Part shown: positions 33,090 through 39,698 of the stretch, piece by piece
Position numbering within the stretch: the stretch's first letter is position 1
Layout of the letters: the number at the start of each line of letters is the position of its first letter
Source of the DNA: a virus
Length of the DNA stretch: 41,184 bases
Strand: one strand, 5' to 3'
Virus record (IMG/VR): IMGVR_UViG_3300036800_000523
Coordinates: 1-41,184 of that record
Program-made: the position numbers and the translations under genes
The notes under the pieces: generated by a model
Seen by the model: the letters and a program-made list of their open reading frames with translations, nothing else
The model's database searches: none
Told to the model about the DNA's origin: nothing

Positions 33090-33178
33090 GGTTCGACGGG
33101 CCTTCCGCGCAGCGTTGCCGCCACGCCCAGCACGAGCAGGAGGATTGAGACGGTGAGGATCAGGGAGAGAACGAGCAT
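32918..33178 (-). CDS. Small membrane protein, two hydrophobic segments, holin-like size
   Basis: An 86-residue protein; ATG at 33178 with GGAGG 9 bases upstream. Residues 2-21 (LVLSLILTVSILLLVLGVAA) and 30-44 (PWACLAGLALMAILK) are hydrophobic; the rest is Pro/Ser/Ala-rich. Third positions are G/C until the last 30 codons, which overlap the HTH gene in another frame. Two short membrane helices and small size would suit a class II holin, but no endolysin neighbour is visible, so this is only a suggestion. Confidence 0.6.
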   Translation of the reverse strand: MLVLSLILTVSILLLVLGVAATLRGRPVEPWACLAGLALMAILKSSLLAPPLPPAPPAASPTPASPPPTPPSGQSSNPSLTRSFEP

Positions 33179-33308
33179 GGGCCTTGGCCTCCGTGCCTGG
33201 TCGAGACGACGACGCCGCGGCGGCTTTCGCCCGCGTGCGCGTTGCGCGCCCCGTTTTGTCCCGCGGCACGGCCTGCTTCAGCTTCTTCTTCGACTTTGCC
33301 TTGGGCAC
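33179..33308 (-). other. Basic coding-like stretch without its own stop
   Basis: From a GTG at 33308 the frame encodes a Lys/Arg-rich segment (KAKSKKKLKQAVPRDKTGRA) with good third-position G/C for about 43 codons. It then runs on, unstopped, under the membrane-protein gene and into the HTH gene. It could be the basic N-terminus of a longer small terminase, or a small gene that has lost its stop. Confidence 0.35.
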
Positions 33309-33373
33309 GTGGTGTCGCCATCGTGTGGACGCATCGCGCGGGAACGCGAGGTCCTGCCCAGCCCCGAACTGCT

Positions 33374-33391
33374 TAGAATCCTGACAAGGAT
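33374..33391 (+). promoter_or_regulatory. -10-like box and operator palindrome before the plus-strand gene
   Basis: TAGAAT (374-379) is a five-of-six -10 match. ATCCT-gaca-AGGAT (378-391) overlaps it and includes the AAGGA ribosome site for the ATG at 33401. No good -35 is seen. A repressor here would shut both the promoter and the ribosome site. Confidence 0.4.
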
Positions 33392-33400
33392 ATCGGTCGG

Positions 33401-33592
33401 ATGCAAGCCAAGGAGGAACAAGTTCAGCCCCAGCGCGGGCCACGGCCGTGGGCGCAGGTGCTGGCGCTCTACAACCAGGCGAACGGCACCGATCTGCATA
33501 TTAAGACGTTGCAGGTGATCGAGCGGCGGGCGCGCGGCAAGCTCATCGCCCGGCTGAGACAGGAGTTGCGCGGCTTGTACCCCCCCACTTAG
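33401..33592 (+). CDS. Small basic protein, divergent to the late genes
   Basis: A 63-residue protein on the plus strand; ATG at 33401 with AAGGA 10 bases upstream. Coding character is good (almost all codons end in G/C). Residues 13-58 (RPWAQVLALYNQANGTDLHI, KTLQVIERRARGKLIARLRQ) are likely helical and basic, so DNA binding is possible. Its isolated position in the control region between early and late genes, opposite in strand, suggests a switch protein. Not recognised. Confidence 0.6.
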   Translation: MQAKEEQVQPQRGPRPWAQVLALYNQANGTDLHIKTLQVIERRARGKLIARLRQELRGLYPPT

Positions 33593-33631
33593 TTGCATTT
33601 ACTAAGTTTAACATAATCAGTCTTATAAGAC
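33587..33631. promoter_or_regulatory. AT-rich island with two palindromes
   Basis: ACTTAGT-tgcattt-ACTAAGT (587-607) and GTCTTATAAGAC (620-631, perfect 12-bp palindrome) lie in about 45 bases of AT-rich DNA, the most AT-rich spot noticed in the window. It may be a promoter/operator pair or a melting site. No clear -35/-10 pair could be fixed. Confidence 0.5.
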
Positions 33632-33772
33632 GTCCCGGCGGGGGGGTCCTCGATCTCGTTTACCGAAGCGAATTGGGCTTGAAAACAAGGAGGGTTCGGG
33701 AAGGACGTGACCGGCCGGGGCGTCTGACACTCATCATCGGCCCGCGGCGTCGGCGACTTTAACCGCCCCGTC

Positions 33773-33824
33773 TGGAAGTGAGCGAGTTGACTTCCATCTG
33801 CCGAAGTTCACTTCCACACTTCCA
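33773..33824. repeat. Cluster of ACTTCCA repeats
   Basis: ACTTCCA occurs at 790-796, 810-816 and 818-824, and inverted as TGGAAGT at 773-779. GAAGT-tc-ACTTC (803-814) is nested. Four copies in 52 bases, just past the stop of the Acb2-like gene, look like an operator array or iterons. The rest of 33593-33825 holds no supportable gene. Confidence 0.6.
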
Positions 33825-33825
33825 C

Positions 33826-34044
33826 CTACAGCCCTTTGCAGGCGACGGCCGCACACGCGGTCATCACCGCCTCACGCACTTTGCGGACCGCGGCCGTCTG
33901 GTCGGCCGACGCCGGCGTGCGCAGGAGGATCGTCTGTGCCAGGCGGAAGCCCGCGCCACGGATGGCCTCGTACTTCTCCTGGTCGCCGGGGCCGGGCTGG
34001 TGGTAGGTGAACCAGTGCTCAAGCTGCTCGCTCGTCATGGGCAT
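33826..34044 (-). CDS. acb2: Acb2-like cyclic-nucleotide sponge (anti-CBASS)
   Basis: A 72-residue protein from the ATG at 34044 (an in-frame ATG at 34038 is equally possible; no clear ribosome site). The sequence FTYHQPGPGDQEKYEAIR, then LAQTILLRTPAS and a final REAVMTACAAVACKG, fits the Acb2/Tad1 hairpin family: the F-x-YH-x-P opening, a Y-x-x-x-R helix, a P-x-S turn, and an E-A-V-M-x-A helix at the end. Acb2 proteins assemble as hexamers that bind cyclic di- and trinucleotides and starve CBASS effectors. The characteristic early aromatic/His motif is present. Identification is by motif reading only. Confidence 0.8.
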   Translation of the reverse strand: MPMTSEQLEHWFTYHQPGPGDQEKYEAIRGAGFRLAQTILLRTPASADQTAAVRKVREAVMTACAAVACKGL

Positions 34045-34141
34045 GGAGCAAAGAGTAGAAACAGAACCGGCGACGCACAAGTGCGCCGCCGGCCTGCTCA
34101 GGGGGAATGGACCGCGCCACGCCGCCCGCATCCCTGAAGAA

Positions 34142-34420
34142 TCAGTAGCCCGTGGTGCCGTCGTCCTCACGCCCTTCGGCGCGCCGTCTCGCGATCGTTT
34201 GCTCGTGCGCTTCCGGGCCGTCGGCGTCGATCAGCTCTCGCGACGAGGAAGGCGCGGACCACACTCGCTGCAAGAATTCAGCGGCTCCTGCAATCGCCCT
34301 GTCGTCCAGAGACGACGCGTTGTCGAGCATGGCCAGCGCCAGCCGCCTTGCCGCCAGCTCTCCGCCCGACGCGCCGGTTCCCGGCTTTCCCCGCCGCGCG
34401 AGGTTCAAAAAATGATCCAT
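34142..34420 (-). CDS. Hypothetical protein downstream in the early operon
   Basis: A 92-residue protein; ATG at 34420 with AGGAGAA upstream. Helical, Ala/Arg/Glu-rich (LAARRLALAMLDNASSLDDR, AIAGAAEFLQRVW), with a disordered acidic C-terminus. Not recognised. It sits immediately upstream of the Acb2-like gene, so it is a candidate small host-takeover or counter-defence protein by association. Confidence 0.6.
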   Translation of the reverse strand: MDHFLNLARRGKPGTGASGGELAARRLALAMLDNASSLDDRAIAGAAEFLQRVWSAPSSSRELIDADGPEAHEQTIARRRAEGREDDGTTGY

Positions 34421-34438
34421 CGGTTTCTCCTGTCTGTC

Positions 34439-34927
34439 TCATTGGGTGGGGGCGCTTGCGCCCCCATCCCCCGCGCCTTGTTCTCGGACTTTGAAACCCG
34501 CCATCTGTGCCTCGATCGTCGGCACCTCGCACCCCGCCGGCGCTTGGCGGAACACGCGGCCGGGGAAATCACGGTAGGTGGTGGCCACCGACATCTGCTC
34601 CCACGCGGCCGGGTCCTCGGCGTCGAGCTCCCGGCATTCCCGTACCACTTCTTTTGCCAGGAACCTGAGCGTCGAGTTGACGAGGCCTGCGGCGATCAGC
34701 GCCAACTCCTGCCCCGCCGCCCTGCCCATGATCTCAGCACCGTTGGTCCGCACGAGGCGGCGCAGCTCGGCCGGGATGAACCGGCGGCACTTCTCCAGCG
34801 CCTTCATGAAAAGCGCGACGGCCAGCGGCTCCCAGGGCTCGGGCACGCCCAGCAGGCTCACCGTGTCGAGCTGGCTAAGCCGCTCGGTCGTGGCGATCGC
34901 CAGGGCCTCTTGTGGTGTGTTCGGCAT
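34439..34927 (-). CDS. Hypothetical helical protein
   Basis: A 162-residue protein; ATG at 34927 with a strong AAAGGAGG 6 bases upstream. Mostly helical (EALAIATTERLSQLDTVSLL, AVALFMKALEKCRRFIPAEL). The last codons are made from the palindrome at 34447-34466 (GASAP), which looks like an insertion at the gene end. No family is recognised. Confidence 0.65.
   Translation of the reverse strand: MPNTPQEALAIATTERLSQLDTVSLLGVPEPWEPLAVALFMKALEKCRRFIPAELRRLVRTNGAEIMGRAAGQELALIAAGLVNSTLRFLAKEVVRECRELDAEDPAAWEQMSVATTYRDFPGRVFRQAPAGCEVPTIEAQMAGFKVREQGAGDGGASAPTQ
34447..34466. repeat. Short palindrome, TGGGGGCGC-type, at a gene 3' end
   Basis: TGGGGGCGC-TT-GCGCCCCCA, a near-identical copy of the element at 11075-11094 some 23 kb away. 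It forms the last codons of the gene at 34439-34927. Confidence 0.65.
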
Positions 34928-35045
34928 CAGCGCCTCCTTTGAAAAAGTTCCGCCGCACCCGACCAATTGCGGGCACTTTGCGTGTTGGCCGACAGCGAGC
35001 AGCTCGCGAAGCGGGCGCACGGCGGCGGAACGGTTGTGTGTCAGC

Positions 35046-35360
35046 TCACGTGAACATCGCCTCGGCCGCGGCCAGGTCGAAAAATTCACGCCGCTCGGCA
35101 GCGCCCTGCAGGGCGCTGTAGTGTCTCTGGCACTGCTCGACGGAGATCACGCCCATCACGAGAACGGCCGTCACGGTGCGGGCGCTTTCCATTCCCTGCT
35201 CCAACCCGCGCTCCACCGCCCCGCCGAGCTTGTCGTACGTCCACTTCTGGTCGCGGACCAACGGCTCGCCCATGCTCCAGTGACTCAGCTCGAACGCGAC
35301 GTGCAGTGGGTCCACGCGGCAGATCAGCACGAGGGTCATTTCGCGGAATTCAGACGGCAT
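35046..35360 (-). CDS. Hypothetical protein
   Basis: A 104-residue protein; its start overlaps the preceding gene's stop by 11 bases. The N-terminal part is beta-like (MTLVLICRVDPLHVAFELSH), then helical. Not recognised. The 118-base spacer after it (34928-35045) holds no gene I can support. Confidence 0.6.
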   Translation of the reverse strand: MPSEFREMTLVLICRVDPLHVAFELSHWSMGEPLVRDQKWTYDKLGGAVERGLEQGMESARTVTAVLVMGVISVEQCQRHYSALQGAAERREFFDLAAAEAMFT

Positions 35361-35610
35361 CCGCCCCCCCTTCCGGCTTGTATAGGTGGGTCAGGGTGTT
35401 GCCGTCGATCATCCCGGTGTCGGCCATCTCCTTCGTGATCGCCAATTCGGTTTCGCCCGCGATCAGCAGCACCGAGACGCGCAGCCCCGGCACCAGCTTC
35501 TCGACGTCGACGTGGATCGGCTTGCCTTCCAGCAGCAGCTCGCAGTTGCGGCGGCTCAGGCCCAGCAGCACCAGCGTCTGGTTCCCCTTCGTCCCGATTG
35601 CTTTAATCAT
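35350..35610 (-). CDS. Hypothetical small protein, predicted alpha/beta
   Basis: An 86-residue protein; ATG at 35610. Compact alternating pattern (QTLVLLGLSRRNCELLLEGK, RVSVLLIAGETELAITKEMA), with a hydrophobic core resembling small ligand-binding or protein-interaction phage proteins. It overlaps the gene upstream by 8 bases. The family is not identified. Confidence 0.65.
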   Translation of the reverse strand: MIKAIGTKGNQTLVLLGLSRRNCELLLEGKPIHVDVEKLVPGLRVSVLLIAGETELAITKEMADTGMIDGNTLTHLYKPEGGADAV

Positions 35611-35893
35611 GGTGCCAGCTCTCCACTTTGCGGACCGTCCCCGCCTGCGCCTGGCGGCGCATGTCGGGCAGGCCCTCGATCATCTGCTGTTCGGTGGGCT
35701 CGCCCAGGCACACACACACGTGCGTGTCGGCCGGGGTGGGTTTGGGTCCCCGCCGGCGGAGCTGGTCGAGCCCCTCCTGGTGAACCCACAGCGCGTCGGC
35801 CATCTGCATGTCCGTCATCTCCACGACGGCGTGGCCGAGCAGCCGCGCCCAGTCCCAGCTCACGAACGCGAACGTGTACCGCCGGTAGCTCAT
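35603..35893 (-). CDS. Hypothetical small protein
   Basis: A 96-residue protein; the ATG at 35893 overlaps the preceding TGA (ATGA). It has a SYRRYTFAFVSWDWARLLGH start, a helical middle (VVEMTDMQMADALWVHQEG) and a mixed end (THVCVCLGEPTEQQMIEGLP). Not recognised. Part of a run of translationally coupled short genes. Confidence 0.6.
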   Translation of the reverse strand: MSYRRYTFAFVSWDWARLLGHAVVEMTDMQMADALWVHQEGLDQLRRRGPKPTPADTHVCVCLGEPTEQQMIEGLPDMRRQAQAGTVRKVESWHHD

Positions 35894-36174
35894 CCGTGCT
35901 TCTCCCTGGCCCGGCGTCGTGCCGCGACCTTTCCCCGCGCCTCGCGGGCTTCGCGCTCCACGATGTGTTCCAGCAGCGCCGTGTACAGCGTGTCCCGCCG
36001 GCCCGCCCCCAAGAACTTCAACCACGTCTCCAGAAAGTGGCACTCGGCCAGGCTCTGCGTCTCGAAGCGGTACCGCTCCGCACGGGCCTTGCGGTTTACG
36101 TCGTCTGCGAACCGCGCGAGGCCGGCGAGGCGGCTGGCCACGCTCCCCTCGGCGGTTGTGTTTTTCTTGCTCAT
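35890..36174 (-). CDS. Hypothetical basic helical protein
   Basis: A 94-residue protein; the ATG at 36174 is preferred (GGGAG 8 bases upstream) over a GTG at 36183. It is strongly charged and helical (RLAGLARFADDVNRKARAER; LLEHIVEREAREARGKVAAR), with a basic tail. DNA or RNA binding is possible. It is coupled to the next gene by ATGA. Confidence 0.6.
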   Translation of the reverse strand: MSKKNTTAEGSVASRLAGLARFADDVNRKARAERYRFETQSLAECHFLETWLKFLGAGRRDTLYTALLEHIVEREAREARGKVAARRRAREKHG

Positions 36175-36179
36175 CCATG

Positions 36180-36566
36180 TCACTCCCTCTGTGTGGCGGG
36201 TTCCTGAATCGTTCGAATGAAAAGGACGCCCATCCGGTGCGGTTCGAACTTGATCAGCGTCTCGCAGTGCCGGCGTTCGACCACGATGTAGTGTGCGAGC
36301 ATCGCGCGGAAGAACGACGCCACGAGCATCTCGCCGGCGTCCTCGGCGCTGAGCCCCTGGTCGAGTCGCCTGCGCCAGTGGACGACTTGGGCGACGGTGG
36401 CGTAGAAGGTGAACGCGGTCTCAGGCGTGGCCTCGAACCACTGCCAGAAGCCGGCCACGTCGTCCTCGGTCAGGCCGGGCACGAGGCTCGTGAAGCGCAC
36501 GAGCTTGGGCGCATCGAAGAGCGCCCGCGCGGCCTGCTCGACTTGTTCGGGGGTCGGGTTGTTCAT
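36180..36566 (-). CDS. Hypothetical protein
   Basis: A 128-residue protein; ATG at 36566 overlapping the preceding TGA (ATGA), with GGGAG 7 bases upstream. Helical with aromatic clusters (DDVAGFWQWFEATPETAFTF; MLVASFFRAMLAHYIVVERR). Not recognised. Confidence 0.6.
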   Translation of the reverse strand: MNNPTPEQVEQAARALFDAPKLVRFTSLVPGLTEDDVAGFWQWFEATPETAFTFYATVAQVVHWRRRLDQGLSAEDAGEMLVASFFRAMLAHYIVVERRHCETLIKFEPHRMGVLFIRTIQEPATQRE

Positions 36567-37066
36567 ATGGGATCTCCCGGACGCCACAGCCGCGGCGGCG
36601 GCTGCGGTTCTTCCTCGCCGGCGTCGGCGTCGGCGTCGGCCGGCGCGCCCATCATTTCCTGCAACTGCTCGAACGCGGGGACCGCCGCGCCTTGGGCCAG
36701 CACGTCCCAATACTGCACCGAGAGCTGCGTCTGCTGCGCGACGGCTTCGAGTTGCGGCATCAGGGGCTCGGGGCACATCAACGCGCCGCGGCCCACCATG
36801 TGGGCCCACGCCCGCATGCACGTCTGCTCGGTGGCGATCACCGCCAGCGGCACCATCACCGGGAGCATCGTGGGGTCGGAGCCCGGCTGGTAGCCGATGC
36901 TGCGCCAGAACTGGACGGCCGACAGCATCGCCCTCGTGTCGAGCCCCGCGGCCCGGAGCTGGTCGATCGCGCACCGGCTGCACAGCGCGGGCGTGACCCA
37001 AAAGCAGCCGCCGGCACAGCCCTGCTCTTCGCTGCATTTGCAGATCTCGCATTCCGGTGGCTTCAT
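36563..37066 (-). CDS. Cysteine-rich zinc-ribbon phage protein
   Basis: A 167-residue protein; ATG at 37066 with GGAGG 7 bases upstream. The opening CEICKCSEEQGCAGGCFWV and following LCSRCA give at least six cysteines in the pattern C-x2-C-x-C...C-x3-C...C-x2-C, a zinc-ribbon type repeatedly seen in phage early proteins. The rest is helical with an acidic Asp/Ala run (ADADADAGEEE) and a proline-rich end. Function unknown; nucleic-acid or protein binding is typical of such ribbons. Confidence 0.7.
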   Translation of the reverse strand: MKPPECEICKCSEEQGCAGGCFWVTPALCSRCAIDQLRAAGLDTRAMLSAVQFWRSIGYQPGSDPTMLPVMVPLAVIATEQTCMRAWAHMVGRGALMCPEPLMPQLEAVAQQTQLSVQYWDVLAQGAAVPAFEQLQEMMGAPADADADAGEEEPQPPPRLWRPGDPI

Positions 37067-37452
37067 GGCTGCGCCTCCGGCCAGGCGTACTTGTTGGCCG
37101 CTTCCTTCAGCTCCCCCGCCGCCCGGGTAAGCGGCTGCGCGGCTTGCTGGCGTTCGAGCCAGCGGCGCAGCTCCAAGCCGTCGATCTCCCACCCGAGGTC
37201 CCAGCCACTGACGAACTCCCGCTTGAACTCCATGTAGCGGAAGAGCGCCAAGGTCTCGTCGCCGGTGAAGTCCAGCAGCACGGCCAGGGCGAGCTGTGAC
37301 GGCCCGCTACCGGCGTACCCCCAGGCGAAGCCGGTGGGCGAGTGGTTGCGCAGCTTCAGGCTCGGTTCCAGGGCCAGCTCGTTGCCGTCCACGGTCACGC
37401 GCTCGCCGGGGAAGTCGCGCACGCCGCGGTAAATCGTTTGATCGCTTTTCAT
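37063..37452 (-). CDS. DUF6166 family protein
   Basis: A 129-residue protein; ATG at 37452 with GGGGAG upstream. The motif HSPTGFAWGYAGSGPSQLAL followed by an ILLD-like strand and FKREFVSGWDLGWEIDG is the hallmark of DUF6166, a small domain common in phages and mobile elements with no assigned activity. It ends in ATGA coupling to the zinc-ribbon gene. Confidence 0.8.
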   Translation of the reverse strand: MKSDQTIYRGVRDFPGERVTVDGNELALEPSLKLRNHSPTGFAWGYAGSGPSQLALAVLLDFTGDETLALFRYMEFKREFVSGWDLGWEIDGLELRRWLERQQAAQPLTRAAGELKEAANKYAWPEAQP

Positions 37453-37468
37453 AAGACTGCTCCCCTTT

Positions 37469-37642
37469 TCAAATGTGTAAGGTGAAGTTGAAAACGGACG
37501 ACGAGCTGGCCGCTTGGATCAGAGTCAGCAGCGTCGAGATCTGCTCGGGCATCAGCTCTAAGCTCAGCGGCTTCTTATCCGTGGCCGTCGCGAGCGTGAG
37601 CTTCAGCTTGCCGGTCGGCAGTTTTTCGATCGATAACTTCAT
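37469..37642 (-). CDS. Very small hypothetical protein
   Basis: A 57-residue protein; ATG at 37642 with GGGAG 4 bases upstream. Pattern of alternating strands (MKLSIEKLPTGKLKLTLATA) and a helix (MPEQISTLLTLIQAAS). Plausible as a small beta-alpha protein; not recognised. Confidence 0.6.
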   Translation of the reverse strand: MKLSIEKLPTGKLKLTLATATDKKPLSLELMPEQISTLLTLIQAASSSSVFNFTLHI

Positions 37643-37749
37643 ATTGCTCCCGTCCAGCCGCCGGGGTCGGCGGCGATCATGGGTCGGGGGCGGCGGTCCA
37701 TGCCTGCGCGCCCGAACAGGTTGTGAATGGGCAGGGGCGGTTCCTTCAC
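37639..37749 (-). CDS. Very small open frame, 36 residues
   Basis: GTG at 37749, stop TGA at 37639, overlapping the next start as ATGA. Pro/Arg-rich (LPIHNLFGRAGMDRRPRP). The tight overlap on one side and the 3-base gap on the other are the main reasons to accept it. Confidence 0.4.
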   Translation of the reverse strand: MKEPPLPIHNLFGRAGMDRRPRPMIAADPGGWTGAI

Positions 37750-37752
37750 CCG

Positions 37753-37917
37753 CTACAACTCGGCCAGGCGGGCAGCCGGCACAATCGGCTGCCGCGCCAG
37801 GCCGTGCTTCCTGGTCACGTAGTAGAGCCGCACGCACGAGCGCCGGATTTCCACCACTTGCGCCAGCTCACGCGGCGCGAAGGGCCAACGCACGGTCTGT
37901 CCCTTGTGAAACAGCAT
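37753..37917 (-). CDS. Small basic protein, 54 residues
   Basis: ATG at 37917 with GAGG 7 bases upstream; stop TAG at 37753. The sequence (MLFHKGQTVRWPFAPRELAQ, then VVEIRRSCVRLYYVTRKHGL) has a beta-rich, SH3-like look and good third-position G/C. It fills what would otherwise be an empty gap between coupled genes. Confidence 0.6.
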   Translation of the reverse strand: MLFHKGQTVRWPFAPRELAQVVEIRRSCVRLYYVTRKHGLARQPIVPAARLAEL

Positions 37918-37926
37918 CGGTGTGCC

Positions 37927-38961
37927 TCATGCTGGAAGAGCCGCCGCCGGCGTCGTCATCCCCGACGCGGCGATCGCGGCGGGGTCGTTCGCCGGGGCGT
38001 GGCCGTTGCCCTTCAAAATCTTCTTGCCCAAGCGCCGCACCTCGGCCGCTTCGCGCTTGAACACGTCCTTCCACGGGCCGGCGTCGCCGGCGACGGCGGG
38101 CTTCTTTGCTTCGAAGCCCTTCCCTCCGTCGAGCTGGCGGAAAAGCTCGACGGCCCGGGCGGGCGTGACGCCGTTGTCGAACCAGCTCTTCCAGAGCCCC
38201 TCGTTGGCGGTCTCGGCGCGCAGGTCGAAGCCGTGGCGGTTCACGCCGCCCAGCCACTCGCCGTACGCGGCCGTCGCATCGGCCTTCAGCGCGGCCTCCC
38301 GCCGGCGCTGGGCGCCGCTCTTGCGTGCGGCACGCGGTGCGGCCGCGGCCGCGGCTTGGGGTTTCTCGGCCGGCTTCTTCGTCGCCCCCCCTTTGGGTGC
38401 CGCTGCGGCCCCCGGCTGCGGGATCTGGAGAACGCGGCGCGCCTCGGCCGCAAGGGCATCGCCCCGGAAGGTGGGCTTCTCCTGGTAGCTGGCGTCGATC
38501 CACACGCGGGGGTCCTCGCCGCCGCAGTACCGGTTGCGGGAGCTTTGCCCGATGGTCTGCTCATATTCGCGCCACTGGCTTTTGAGCGCGAAGAGGATGC
38601 GCTTGTCGTCGGCACCCGCCCGGCGCAGCTTGTCCCAGCCCTTGGCCTTGTTGAGCATCGCGCGGAGCGTGTCGTCGTGGGGCTTGGCGTTCAGCGCCAT
38701 CATCAGGCCGGGGTTGCCGGCGGTGCTTTTGGTCAGCCGCTCGGCCTTGCCCAGCTCGAACCTGTACCGCACCAGCTCCTGCTCCAGGGCTTCGAGTGCC
38801 TTTTGTACGCGGCGCTCTGCGGTGTTCACCGGGTCGGTGACGGCGTAGAGCACACTCCGCAGCTCGCCGAGCTTCCTGTTCCCCTCTTCGATCACCTGGC
38901 CGACGCTCTGCTTGAGCGATTCGGCGCGCGGTGCATTGGCAGCAGTTGCAGTCACGGTCAT
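37927..38961 (-). CDS. Hypothetical protein, Ala/Lys-rich with helical domains
   Basis: A 344-residue protein from the ATG at 38961, which is flush with its AAGGAG; a GTG at 38955 with normal spacing may be the true start. The ATG overlaps the preceding TGA (ATGA). Residues 10-140 are helical (VIEEGNRKLGELRSVLYAVT; WREYEQTIGQSSRNRYCGGE). Residues 185-225 are an Ala/Pro/Lys linker. The rest is helical and basic. A DNA-binding early protein is likely from composition; no motif fixes its function. Confidence 0.6.
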   Translation of the reverse strand: MTVTATAANAPRAESLKQSVGQVIEEGNRKLGELRSVLYAVTDPVNTAERRVQKALEALEQELVRYRFELGKAERLTKSTAGNPGLMMALNAKPHDDTLRAMLNKAKGWDKLRRAGADDKRILFALKSQWREYEQTIGQSSRNRYCGGEDPRVWIDASYQEKPTFRGDALAAEARRVLQIPQPGAAAAPKGGATKKPAEKPQAAAAAAPRAARKSGAQRRREAALKADATAAYGEWLGGVNRHGFDLRAETANEGLWKSWFDNGVTPARAVELFRQLDGGKGFEAKKPAVAGDAGPWKDVFKREAAEVRRLGKKILKGNGHAPANDPAAIAASGMTTPAAALPA

Positions 38962-39698
38962 CTCCTTCGTTTGGCCTGTCGGACGGCCCGCGCACGCGGG
39001 TCCAGCGCCGAGAAGGCGGGTTTGCTGTTGTCGAACAAATGGGGCTGTGCCTCGGGTGAGGCGAAGGCGGTTACGTTGTCCGGGTAATGCTCCGGGAGCA
39101 TGCCCATCCGCCAGTGGTCGGCGTCGAGGACCTCGTAGCGGTGGCGCGGCTGCTTGAAGCGTGTCCGCGCCATCGCGAAGAACCCCGCCTCGTCGGGCAC
39201 TTCGATGCGGTGCAGCGTGGGCTGGGGCGTGGAGCGGTCGATCGAGCAGACGTGCTGCTCGTGGATCTTGAGCGTGCCGGCGTGCTGGAGCCGGGAGCCC
39301 AGCAGCTTCCAGAAGCTCGCCGGCCCGGTGTGCTTGGCCAGCATCACTCCCCAATTCGCGTACGTGGCCAGCGCGATGGTGTGTTTGAACGGGTGGGCCT
39401 CGTGGCGGCACTCCAGCACGGCCGCGTCTTCCTCGATCCAGCGGCCCTCGCGCGCCTGCTCCACTTCCCGCCAGGGCGAGGCCTGCCCCTCGATCGACAT
39501 TTCCCGCAGCCGCGCCCAGAGGAGGTTGCCGCTGCCGAAGTTGGGGCGAACGACGTGGACGAGCTCGTCTCCACCCTTGCCGCGGCGGACACAGCCGCAG
39601 ATTTCCCACGCCCCGAAGGGTCCCCCCTCGAAGCACCGGCGGAAAAGCTCAGCCCGGTGGTTTAGTGCCCCCAGGCTCACAGTAGGCCGCTGATTCAT
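38958..39698 (-). CDS. Hypothetical protein
   Basis: A 246-residue protein; ATG at 39698 with a GGGGAGG site upstream. Residues 30-45 contain a CGCVRRG loop. A mixed alpha/beta body (EDAAVLECRHEAHPFKHTIA; YANWGVMLAKHTGPASFWKL) with an LHRIEVPDEAGFFAMAR segment follows. The end is basic (RARAVRQAKRRR). No family is recognised. It is coupled on both sides. Confidence 0.6.
   Translation of the reverse strand: MNQRPTVSLGALNHRAELFRRCFEGGPFGAWEICGCVRRGKGGDELVHVVRPNFGSGNLLWARLREMSIEGQASPWREVEQAREGRWIEEDAAVLECRHEAHPFKHTIALATYANWGVMLAKHTGPASFWKLLGSRLQHAGTLKIHEQHVCSIDRSTPQPTLHRIEVPDEAGFFAMARTRFKQPRHRYEVLDADHWRMGMLPEHYPDNVTAFASPEAQPHLFDNSKPAFSALDPRARAVRQAKRRR

Noticed and set aside
34928-35045. N-terminal extension of the gene starting at 34927
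   Set aside because: The frame is open upstream, but AAAGGAGG directly before the ATG at 34927 fixes the start.
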